The translations under genes were made by a program, and so were the position numbers. The notes beneath the pieces are model-generated. The model did no database searches and was not told where the DNA came from. It saw only the letters and a list, made by a program, of their open reading frames with translations. A DNA stretch of 64,000 nt from Microbispora bryophytorum (GTDB lineage Bacteria > Actinomycetota > Actinomycetes > Streptosporangiales > Streptosporangiaceae): contig NZ_VIRL01000012.1 in assembly GCF_006874465.1 (NCBI RefSeq), forward strand, positions 62,001 through 126,000. Direction: 5' to 3'. Numbering within the stretch: the first letter of the stretch is position 1; each line of letters begins with the position of its first letter. This document shows positions 52,419 to 59,192 of the stretch, piece after piece.

Positions 52419-54121
52419 CGGGCCTCCCCGCCCTGCGCGGGAACCTGGGGGACGAGGGCGCCGCCGTCGAGGCGGACGACCCGGTCGGCCAGGTCGATCA
52501 TCGCCGGGCGGTGCGCGACGATGATCGCCGTGCGCCCCTCGGCCAGCCTGCGCGTGGCCGCCACGATCGCCGCCTCGCTCCTGCCGTCGAGCCGCGCCGT
52601 GGGCTCGTCCAGCAGCAGCACCTGGGCGGCGGGGCGGCAGAAGGCCCTGGCCAGGGCGACCCGCTGGCGCTGGCCCGCCGACAGGTTGGCGCCGCGCTCG
52701 CCGAGCGGGGTGTCGTACCCCTGCGGCAGGGCGCCGGCGAACTCGGCCACCTGCGCCGCCTCGGCGGCGGCCCTGATCACCGCCGCGTCCGTGTTCAGCG
52801 GACCGTCGGCCGAACCGAGCGCGATGTTGTCGGCCACCGACGTCGCGAACAGGTGCGGGCGCTGCGGCACGAAGGCGAGCCGCCGCCGCCACTCGTCGAG
52901 GTCGAGGCCGGCCAGATCCGTCCCGTCCGCGAGCACCCGCCCCTCCGAGGGGGTCACGAACCCGAGCAGCAGGTGCAGCAGCGTGCTCTTGCCCGCGCCG
53001 CTCGGGCCCACGATCGCCACCCGCTCACCCGGCCGGATGACCAGCGAGACGCGGTGGAGGGCGGTCTCCTCGCGGCCCGGGTAGCGCACGGTGACGTCCT
53101 CCAGCCGGATCTCCGGCGGCCCGCCGGCGGGCGCGGCACGCCCGGCGCCCGTCCTGGCGGCGGCCGGCCCGGTCTCCTGTCCAATCTCCGGCCCGGTCTC
53201 CTGCTGCGGATTCACCACCGCGAACACCTCGTCGGCGGCGGCGACGCCCTCCATGGCGGCGTGGAAGCGGGTGCCCATCGCGCGCAGCGGCAGGTACGCC
53301 TCCGGGGCCAGCAGCAGCACGAGCAGCGCCGTACGCAGGTCGAGCGAGCCCGACAGCAGCCGCAGCCCCACCGGCACCGCGACCAGGGCCAGCGACAGCG
53401 ACGCCACGAGTTCGAGCACCAGCGACGACAGGAACGCCACCCGCAGCGTGCGCATGGTCGCGGCGCGGTGGGCCTCGGCCACCTCGCGGATCACCGACGC
53501 CTGGTAGCGGGCCCGGCCGAAGGCCCGCAGCGTGGGCAGGCCGCGTACGACGTCGAGGAAGTGGCCGCCGAGGCGGGCCAGCGCGCGCCACTGCCGTTCC
53601 GTCACGGTCTTGGTGGTCCATCCGACCAGCGCCCCGAAGATCGGGATCAGCGGCAGCGTGAGCACCACGATCACGGCGGTGGCCAGATCGGCCACGAAGA
53701 GCCGGACCACGACCGCGAGCGGCACGACCCCGGCCACGGCGACCGCCGGCAGGTAGCCCGTCAGGTAGGGGTCGAGCGCGTCCAGTCCCCGGCCCGCGAG
53801 CGTCACCAGCTCACCCGACCGGTACGCCGGTCCGAGACCCTCCACCCGGCCGAGGAGTAGCCGCCGCAGGGCTGACTTGAGCGCGGTGGCCGCGCGGCCC
53901 GCGAGCACTCCCTGCGCCCATCCGAGCAGCCCGCGGCAGGCGACGACGAGCGCCAGCGGGAGCAGAACGGCGGCCGCGAACCGGCCGGACAGCACTCCGG
54001 CCAGCAGCTCCGCCTGCACGAGCACGAGCAGCCCGGCCGCCACCGCCGCCGCCAGACAGCAGGCGAGATGGACGCGGACGCTCCGCTCCGCGCGGGCCAG
54101 CCGGAGGAGATCCCTGTGCAA
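52415..54121 (-). CDS. cydD: Thiol reductant ABC exporter subunit CydD
   Basis: A 568-residue half-transporter and partner of CydC. The membrane domain includes AFGRARYQASVIREVAEAHR near 220 and the CydD-type ALAVLLLAPEAYLPLRAMG-like segment (LLVLLLAPEAYLPLRAMGTR). The ATPase has Walker A VGPSGAGKSTLLHLLLG near 390, signature NLSAGQRQRVALARAF near 495 and Walker B VLLLDEPTARLD. I start at TTG 54121, ten bases after the cydB stop with GGGGG ahead, because no ATG or GTG lies in frame near the domain start. The open frame upstream lies over cydB and is not used. Confidence 0.92.
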   Translation of the reverse strand: MHRDLLRLARAERSVRVHLACCLAAAVAAGLLVLVQAELLAGVLSGRFAAAVLLPLALVVACRGLLGWAQGVLAGRAATALKSALRRLLLGRVEGLGPAYRSGELVTLAGRGLDALDPYLTGYLPAVAVAGVVPLAVVVRLFVADLATAVIVVLTLPLIPIFGALVGWTTKTVTERQWRALARLGGHFLDVVRGLPTLRAFGRARYQASVIREVAEAHRAATMRTLRVAFLSSLVLELVASLSLALVAVPVGLRLLSGSLDLRTALLVLLLAPEAYLPLRAMGTRFHAAMEGVAAADEVFAVVNPQQETGPEIGQETGPAAARTGAGRAAPAGGPPEIRLEDVTVRYPGREETALHRVSLVIRPGERVAIVGPSGAGKSTLLHLLLGFVTPSEGRVLADGTDLAGLDLDEWRRRLAFVPQRPHLFATSVADNIALGSADGPLNTDAAVIRAAAEAAQVAEFAGALPQGYDTPLGERGANLSAGQRQRVALARAFCRPAAQVLLLDEPTARLDGRSEAAIVAATRRLAEGRTAIIVAHRPAMIDLADRVVRLDGGALVPQVPAQGGEAR

Positions 54122-54131
54122 CGGTCCCCCA

Positions 54132-54878
54132 TCAGAAGAACGTCGGCAGCGCGCCCCTGGAGAAGGTGCGCCATACCCATACTTGCGCGCCCACGAGGAT
54201 GGGGGCGGCCGGGACCACCATGACACTGAGCACAGTCAGTGTCTGATCCGGGGCGGCGTTGCCGAGCATGTGACCGGCCGCGGCCGCCATGACCAGGACC
54301 GCGGGCGCGGCGGCGGCGCAGGCCGACAGCAGCAGAGCCCGCCCGCTCCCGCGCGGGCCGTCCTGCAGCCGCCAGGCCGCGAAGGTGCGGCCGTGCCAGG
54401 CGAGCAGCGCGAGCAGCGCCAGACCTCCCGCCACGGCCGGGACGTCGAGAGGCGAGGCGGGCAGACCGCGCGCGACGGCCACGAGGATCGCGCCCCAGGC
54501 GAGCGCCAGCCCCGTCGAGCCCGCCCACAGCGCGCCGTCCCACGCCAGCCTCCAGGCGGCGCCGTCGGCCCTGCGGCGGAACCACAGCCCCGCGTCGCGC
54601 ACGATCCAGGCCAGCAGCAGGACGACGACGAGGGGATACAGGCGGCTCAGCGCCCGGCCGTCCAGCACCGGGAACGCGCCGAACAGCACACCGGCGAGCG
54701 CGACCAGCCACACCTCGTTGGCGAGCACGAACGGCGCCATCGCGCCGACGAGGCGGTCGCGGTCGGCGGGGGAGCGGCCCAGCACGGGCAGCAGCGCGCC
54801 GAGCCCGATGTCGAAGCCCTCAAGGGCGAAGTAGCCGGCCAGCAGGACGGCGAACGTCAGGAACCAGAAGATGTCCAT
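54132..54878 (-). CDS. cydB: Cytochrome bd-type oxidase subunit II (short form)
   Basis: A 248-residue membrane protein, against about 330-380 for usual CydB. The start FLTFAVLLAGYFALEGFDIG and the end VLVGAQVWVWRTF match the family, as does NEVWLVALAG near 54. Two usual helices are missing before the terminal segment, leaving about seven. The usual motif WDGNxVW reads VLANEVW, so the conserved aspartate that feeds the proton channel in E. coli CydB (D58) is absent. It lies between cydA and cydD, so it should be the partner, but the enzyme is a divergent type. Start ATG 54878. Confidence 0.8.
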   Translation of the reverse strand: MDIFWFLTFAVLLAGYFALEGFDIGLGALLPVLGRSPADRDRLVGAMAPFVLANEVWLVALAGVLFGAFPVLDGRALSRLYPLVVVLLLAWIVRDAGLWFRRRADGAAWRLAWDGALWAGSTGLALAWGAILVAVARGLPASPLDVPAVAGGLALLALLAWHGRTFAAWRLQDGPRGSGRALLLSACAAAAPAVLVMAAAAGHMLGNAAPDQTLTVLSVMVVPAAPILVGAQVWVWRTFSRGALPTFF

Positions 54879-54892
54879 GGGGAGCGTGTCCT

Positions 54893-56080
54893 CTACAGCG
54901 AGTGGGCGGGGACGGGCTCCGCGGTGACGGGAAGGTCCGCGGCGCCGAGCGCGACCCGTCCCGGGCCGCGCCGTACGGCACGGGCGATGAGGACGTAGTC
55001 GACGAGGGCGAGCAACCCGAGCACGCCCGCGAACCCCGCGAAGGAGGCGGTGATGTCCGCCCGGGTCAGCCCGGGGGTGAGGGCGTCGGCCACGGAGAGC
55101 TTGCCGTACACCATCCAGGGCTGGCGGCCGACCTCGCGGACGAGCCAGCCGGCGATCGCCGCGACGAACGGCAGCGGGGTCATGACCATGAGGAGCGGGT
55201 GCAGCCAGCGCGAGCGGGCCAGCACGTCGCGGATGAGCAGCGGCGCCAGTACGAACATCACGGTGAACTGGACGAGCTGCCCGATCGTGATCATCAGTCC
55301 GAGCGCGGTGCCGGGGACCGCCCCGTGGAACTTGTCCGGCTGGACGTCGCCGACCGGCCCGAACTGCGCGTAGCCGAACCCCACGGTGAACAGCGACCCG
55401 ACGAAGGCGGTCAGCACGCCGACGCGCAGGGACCGGGTGAAGAACTCCCGCTCGGGAGTGCGCCGGAACAGGTGGTAGGCGCTGGCGCCCATCACGACGA
55501 ACCCGCCGGCCCAGAGGCCGGCGCTCAGCACGTGGGGGAGCGCGAAGACGAGGGTCGGGTTGGTGAACAGGGCGCCGAAGTCGCGCAGCACGAGCCGTCC
55601 GCCCTCCTCCGCCGAGCCCGCCGGGTTCTGCAGGAAGGAGTTGGCGACCATGATGAACAGCGCCGAGGCGTACGCCGTCAGCGTCACCAGCCAGATGCAG
55701 GCCACGTGGAGCCCGCGCGGCAGCCGGTGCCAGCCGAAGATCCACAGGCCCAGGAACGTGGACTCCAGGAAGAAGGCCAGCAGCGTCTCCATGGCCAGCG
55801 GCGCGCCGAACACGTCGCCCGCGTAGCGCGAAAGCCCGCTCCAGCTCATCCCGAACTGGAACTCCATCACGAGCCCGGTGACGATGCCGAGCGCGTAGTT
55901 GATCACGTAGATCTGCCCCCAGAAGCGGGTCATCCGCTCGTGCAGGGGGTTCCCGCCGATGGCGTACCGGGTGTGCATGATCGCCACCAGCGGGGCCAGC
56001 CCGAGCGTGAGCACGACGAACAGGAAGTGGAGGCTTCCCGTCACGGCGAACTGCGTCCGGGCGAGGTCGACGACGTCCAT
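54893..56080 (-). CDS. cydA: Cytochrome bd-type oxidase subunit I (short form)
   Basis: A 395-residue haem protein, against about 450-520 for usual CydA. The haem ligands are kept: His 18 in TGSLHFLFVV, a second His in FALPHVLSAGLWAGG near 187, and a Met in LGLMITIGQ. FFLESTFLGLWIFGW near 105, NSFLQNPAG near 150 and GRQPWMVYG near 320 are also present. The quinol-binding Q-loop is cut to about 20 residues after QPDK, and the usual glutamate of that loop is missing. It still probably reduces oxygen, but the electron donor site is altered. ATG 56080 has GGAGAA ahead. It is divergent from padR and starts the cydABDC operon. Confidence 0.88.
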   Translation of the reverse strand: MDVVDLARTQFAVTGSLHFLFVVLTLGLAPLVAIMHTRYAIGGNPLHERMTRFWGQIYVINYALGIVTGLVMEFQFGMSWSGLSRYAGDVFGAPLAMETLLAFFLESTFLGLWIFGWHRLPRGLHVACIWLVTLTAYASALFIMVANSFLQNPAGSAEEGGRLVLRDFGALFTNPTLVFALPHVLSAGLWAGGFVVMGASAYHLFRRTPEREFFTRSLRVGVLTAFVGSLFTVGFGYAQFGPVGDVQPDKFHGAVPGTALGLMITIGQLVQFTVMFVLAPLLIRDVLARSRWLHPLLMVMTPLPFVAAIAGWLVREVGRQPWMVYGKLSVADALTPGLTRADITASFAGFAGVLGLLALVDYVLIARAVRRGPGRVALGAADLPVTAEPVPAHSL

Positions 56081-56093
56081 TGATTCTCCATGG

Positions 56094-56129
56094 GTAGGCT
56101 GTCTACATATAGACAGCCTACATATAGAC
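56094..56129. promoter_or_regulatory. Long palindrome in the cydA-padR intergenic region
   Basis: GTAGGCTGTCTA (56094-56105) and TAGACAGCCTAC (56110-56121) are perfect 12-bp arms four bases apart. The right side repeats CTACATATAGAC (56103-56114) at 56118-56129, a 15-base period. It lies between divergent cydA and padR and is the probable PadR operator. Confidence 0.7.
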
Positions 56130-56162
56130 TCGACGCATGAGTAACCGGGATAGGCTGCGGGC

Positions 56163-56486
56163 GTGAACGCCGACGCGCTCCGGGGCCATATGGACGCCCT
56201 GCTGCTGTCCGTGCTGGAGCATGAGCCGCTGCACGGCTACGCGATCATCGAGGCGCTGCGGGAGCGCAGCGGCGGGGAACTCGACGTGCCGACGGGTACG
56301 GTCTACCCCGCGCTGCGCAGGCTGGAGCGGGCCGGGCTGCTCGCCGGCGAGTGGGCCTCCGACGGGGGGCGCAAACGGCGGACCTACCGCCTCACCGACG
56401 CCGGGCGCAAGGCGCTGACAGGGGAGCGGTCGGCCTGGCGGTCGTTCACTACCGCGATAGGGAGCGTTCTCGATCCATTGCGCTGA
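56163..56486 (+). CDS. PadR-family transcriptional regulator
   Basis: A 107-residue single-domain winged-helix regulator. It has the family pattern DALLLSVLEHEPLHGYAIIE near 10-29, the turn VPTGTVYPALRRLERAGLLA near 43-62, and RRTYRLTDAGRKALTGERS near 73-91. PadR proteins form dimers and usually repress divergent or neighbouring operons. GTG 56163 lies six bases after TAGGCT (56151-56156), so the mRNA is probably leaderless. The divergent cydABDC operon with the intervening palindrome is the likely target. A membrane protein gene on the other strand overlaps its 3' end by 38 bases. Confidence 0.9.
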   Translation: MNADALRGHMDALLLSVLEHEPLHGYAIIEALRERSGGELDVPTGTVYPALRRLERAGLLAGEWASDGGRKRRTYRLTDAGRKALTGERSAWRSFTTAIGSVLDPLR

Positions 56487-57162
56487 GCGCGCGGACCGCC
56501 CTCGTGCAGCGCAGGCAGTGCGCCGCGCTGTACAGCATCCACCCGGCGAGCGCGTAGCTGATCAGGGACACGGCCACCCCGGGCAGGTAGCCGGAGAACC
56601 CCACCGGGCCCTGCGCGGCCGCCGCCAGCGTGAGGCCCATCACCGCGATCAGCGGCGTCTGGATCCAGACGAACAACCCGAGACCTCGGGTGACCAGCGC
56701 GGGGCGGCGGACAAGCCGTGCCCCGCGGCCGAGCGCGAGCAGCGCGAGGCCGCCTATCACGCCCACGCCGAGCTGGAGCAGGTCCACCGTCCTGGCCAGC
56801 GGCCCGAACCACACCGGCTTGATCTCGGCGACATGCGGGCTCTCGGGGAAGATCCGCCAGATCACCGCCCACATGAACGCGATGAGCGGCACGCTGAGGA
56901 ACAGCAGGGCGGCCGTGCGGCGGCCCTGGCTCACCGTCAGCTCCCCCTGGAAGCCCGGTGCGACCTCGGGCACGGTCCCGAAGTCGGCGACCGCCAGCCG
57001 TTCGGCCTCGTCCCGGGGGAGACCCTCGCCCTCGTACGCCTCGGCCGCGTCGAGCAGGCTGTCGCGCGCCTCGGTCAGCAGGTCGCGCCTGGCGCCGCCC
57101 GGGCCCCGCAGCGCATGGCGCATCGACGCGACGTACTCGTCGATCGGGCCCGCGTTCCCCAT
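56449..57162 (-). CDS. Membrane protein with HAAS/permease-prefix-like N-terminus
   Basis: A 237-residue protein. Residues 5-75 are helical and soluble (IDEYVASMRHALRGPGGARR, AYEGEGLPRDEAERLAVADF), matching the short domain that precedes membrane proteins often paired with PadR regulators (permease prefix/HAAS-type). Four or five hydrophobic helices follow (AALLFLSVPLIAFMWAVIW; LLQLGVGVIGGLALLALG; GLFVWIQTPLIAVMGLTLA; VAVSLISYALAGWMLYS). The gene is convergent with padR rather than downstream of it, with a 38-base overlap. GGGAGGG precedes ATG 57162. Function unknown. Confidence 0.7.
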   Translation of the reverse strand: MGNAGPIDEYVASMRHALRGPGGARRDLLTEARDSLLDAAEAYEGEGLPRDEAERLAVADFGTVPEVAPGFQGELTVSQGRRTAALLFLSVPLIAFMWAVIWRIFPESPHVAEIKPVWFGPLARTVDLLQLGVGVIGGLALLALGRGARLVRRPALVTRGLGLFVWIQTPLIAVMGLTLAAAAQGPVGFSGYLPGVAVSLISYALAGWMLYSAAHCLRCTRAVRALSAMDRERSLSR

Positions 57163-57563
57163 CGTCCCTCCCCGGTCTGTGGCAAGCGTACGGCCGGGAG
57201 CCCGGGGGCGCATCAGGGTGATCCCTGACCCTGGCCCAAGGTCCTGTGCGGGCGGAGCCGTACGGCACTGCCGCCGCGGGCCGCCGTGCGCTGTGCTTGA
57301 GTATGTGGAGCGGGCAACGAGACGGCCAGCGGGCGTCTCCGGATCGGCAAAGGGGGGGAGCGGCACCGCTCCGGTTCGCAGATACCCTGTCCTCAGGTGA
57401 GACCGGCCCCCCAAAACATGGCCCTGTCCCTCCTGTGGCTGGAGGTGCGGGCCTTCTTTGTGGGTACAGGGATGCTCGTGGGCGGTGTCTTCTGACCGTT
57501 TCGCCGCGGCAACCCCCTGTTAACCCCGGTCGGCGAGACTGAGAGCGGAGAGCGAGGCGGAAC
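57163..57563 (+). other. Non-coding, structured stretch before two stress-protein genes
   Basis: About 400 bases with no frame of coding quality on either strand. On the plus strand it is rich in complementary segments: GAGACG/CGTCTC (57320-57338), GAGCG/CGCTC (57358-57371), six Gs (57352-57357) facing six Cs (57406-57412). CCCTGT occurs at 57385, 57422 and 57515, and its complement ACAGGG once at 57466. It may hold a small RNA or a cis-acting switch. No known riboswitch family is recognised. Confidence 0.35.
57420..57459 (+). terminator. Intrinsic-type terminator hairpin with T tract
   Basis: GGCCC (57420-57424) pairs with GGGCC (57449-57453), and CCTCC (57429-57433) pairs with GGAGG (57441-57445). 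TTCTTT follows directly (57454-57459). CCCTGT (57422-57427) could instead pair with ACAGGG (57466-57471), giving an alternative fold. No gene ends upstream on this strand, so it might end a short transcript or act as an attenuator. Confidence 0.5.
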
Positions 57564-58034
57564 GTGAACCAGCCGAAGATCGTGGTGGGCATCAACGGGT
57601 CGATGGCGTCGCAGGCCGCACTGCGGTGGGCCGCCGCCGAGGGTTCGCTGCGCGGGGCGCGGGTCGAGGCGGTGTACGCCTGGGAGTGGATGGGCGGGCT
57701 GCACGCCCACTACGCGCCGATCGCGAGCCGCACCTCACGGGAGGACGAGCACAGAACCGCGCTGGACGTGGCCGGTCAGGCCGTCGCCGAGCTCGGTGAG
57801 CGCCACGTCGAGCCGGTGGTCGTCGAGGGCTCGCCGGCGCAGGTCCTGCTGCGCGCGACCGAGGGCGCCGACCTGCTGGTGCTGGGCGCGCACGAGGCCG
57901 AGTCCGAGCCTTACCCCGTGCTCAATCCGGTCGTCTCCGCCTGCCTGCTGCGGGCCAGATGCCCGGTCGTCGTCGTGCTGCCCGGAATGGAGCACGACCG
58001 CCGTCCGGAAGTGCTCGCCGGCAGCCGGTCCTGA
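57564..58034 (+). CDS. Universal stress protein (single domain)
   Basis: A 156-residue UspA-fold protein. It starts KIVVGINGSMASQAALRWAA, the usual first strand and ATP-loop region, and ends LLRARCPVVVVLPGM. The ATP-binding motif GxxGxxxxxxxxxG(S/T) is not preserved (LVLGAHEAESEPYPVLNPVV), so it probably does not bind ATP. GTG 57564 is preceded by GAGGCGGAA. It lies 87 bases upstream of a two-domain member on the same strand. The preceding 400-base non-coding stretch suggests complex control. Confidence 0.88.
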   Translation: MNQPKIVVGINGSMASQAALRWAAAEGSLRGARVEAVYAWEWMGGLHAHYAPIASRTSREDEHRTALDVAGQAVAELGERHVEPVVVEGSPAQVLLRATEGADLLVLGAHEAESEPYPVLNPVVSACLLRARCPVVVVLPGMEHDRRPEVLAGSRS

Positions 58035-58121
58035 CCCGGCCTCCGCCAGGGGCCGGATGTCCTCCCGGTCTCGGGACTTTCCGCCCTGCCGGATCGCACG
58101 GCCCGGGCGGAGCATGAGGCT

Positions 58122-59000
58122 ATGGACCCCAACAGCCCGGCCGGCGGCCCGGCCGCCATCCGGGGCATCGTCGTGGGATACGACGGCTCCGACTTCGCCA
58201 TGCAGGCGCTCGACTGGGCGATGGACGAGGCCGAGTTCAGGGACTCGCCCATCACCGTCTGCCACGCCTGGCAGTCGCCGTACGGCGCGGGTGACGAGGA
58301 GGCGCGCAAGTCGCTGCACCAGGCGGCCGAGCACGTGCTGTGGCACGGCGCGGAATGCGCCCGGCAGTGCACGAGCGGCGTCCGCGTGCGGGAGGACCTG
58401 TTCGAGGGGCCGGCCTCCGACCGGCTCGTCGCGCTGTCGGAGACGGCCGACCTCGTCGTCGTGGGGTCGCGCGGCCTGAGCGGCGCGGCCCGCCGCGTGA
58501 TGGGGTCGGTCGCGGGGCACGTCGCGGCGCACGCGCTCTGCCCGGTGATCGTGGTCCGCGGCACGGGATCGCTGCCGCATCGCAGGAACCCCGGCCCCCT
58601 CGTCGTCGGCGTCGGCGGGGGCGACGACCACGTCCTCGCCTTCGCCTACCGCGAGGCGGCCCTGCGCCGGCTGTCGCTGATCGCGGTGCACGCGTGGCGC
58701 TACCCGGCCGCCGCCTGGAGCGCGGGCATGGCGCCCATGGTGATGTCCGACGTCCCCGGCCGGGAGGCCGTCGAGGCGCTGGAACGCGCCGTGGAGCCCT
58801 GGCGGGCGCGGTATCCGGACGTGCGCACCCTGCTCCAGCCCGTCGAGGGGTCCGTGCTCGACGTCCTGGCCGGCACCTCACCCGGTGCGACCATGCTGGT
58901 CGTCGGCGCGACCCGCGCCCGTGGGGTGCTCGGCAGGCTCGGGACGGTCACCCGGCCGCTGATCGACGCGGTCACCTGCCCGGTGGCCGTCGTCCATTGA
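58122..59000 (+). CDS. Universal stress protein (tandem domains)
   Basis: A 292-residue protein with two UspA-fold domains. The first (15-147) has IVVGYDGSDFAMQALDWAMD and the intact nucleotide loop VVGSRGLSGAARRVMGSVAG. The second (158-292) has LVVGVGGGDDHVLAFAYREA and ends VVGATRARGVLGRLGTVTRP then CPVAVVH. The order and length match actinobacterial USPs induced by hypoxia or stationary phase. A 13-bp tandem repeat runs through its stop codon. Confidence 0.9.
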   Translation: MDPNSPAGGPAAIRGIVVGYDGSDFAMQALDWAMDEAEFRDSPITVCHAWQSPYGAGDEEARKSLHQAAEHVLWHGAECARQCTSGVRVREDLFEGPASDRLVALSETADLVVVGSRGLSGAARRVMGSVAGHVAAHALCPVIVVRGTGSLPHRRNPGPLVVGVGGGDDHVLAFAYREAALRRLSLIAVHAWRYPAAAWSAGMAPMVMSDVPGREAVEALERAVEPWRARYPDVRTLLQPVEGSVLDVLAGTSPGATMLVVGATRARGVLGRLGTVTRPLIDAVTCPVAVVH

Positions 59001-59027
59001 TGTCTTCCACTGATGTCGTCCACTGAC
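58989..59027 (+). repeat. Three 13-bp tandem repeats across a stop codon
   Basis: GTCGTCCATTGAT (58989-59001), GTCTTCCACTGAT (59002-59014) and GTCGTCCACTGAC (59015-59027) are consecutive imperfect copies. Each contains TGA; the first TGA is the real stop of the stress-protein gene, so the array adds further stops downstream in other frames. Confidence 0.85.
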
Positions 59028-59039
59028 GACCGGGGGACC

Positions 59040-59069
59040 GGTCCGGATGGGAGCGATCCATCCCGGACC
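59040..59069 (+). terminator. Hairpin after the stress-protein genes
   Basis: GGTCCGGATGG (59040-59050) can pair with CCATCCCGGACC (59058-59069) with one bulged base and a seven-base loop. No T tract. It lies 40 bases after the stop codon. Confidence 0.55.
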
Positions 59070-59179
59070 GCGATGCGCAAGGGCAGCACGCCAACGGTTG
59101 CGACGCCAGGCGATCGGCAAATTCATACAAGTTTGCGGTAAAGACACTTATTGGTCCTGGTGTCGCAGAGGTCTACCCC

Positions 59180-59185
59180 TAAAGT
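59180..59185 (+). promoter_or_regulatory. Putative -10 element of leaderless ExeM-type gene
   Basis: TAAAGT lies seven bases before ATG 59193, the spacing seen at several other genes in this window. It favours 59193 over the upstream GTG at 59151. The preceding 80 bases are A/T-rich for this genome. Confidence 0.45.
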
Positions 59186-59192
59186 CCGGGAC

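Noticed and set aside
57246..57542. A 98-codon plus-strand frame in the structured stretch
   Set aside because: No Shine-Dalgarno or leaderless -10, no G/C third-position bias and no recognisable domain; the RNA-structure signals are stronger.
59120..59170. A possible PhoP (PHO) box before the secreted nuclease
   Set aside because: The TTCAT-like units are not spaced by 11 bases and match the GTTCACC consensus poorly.
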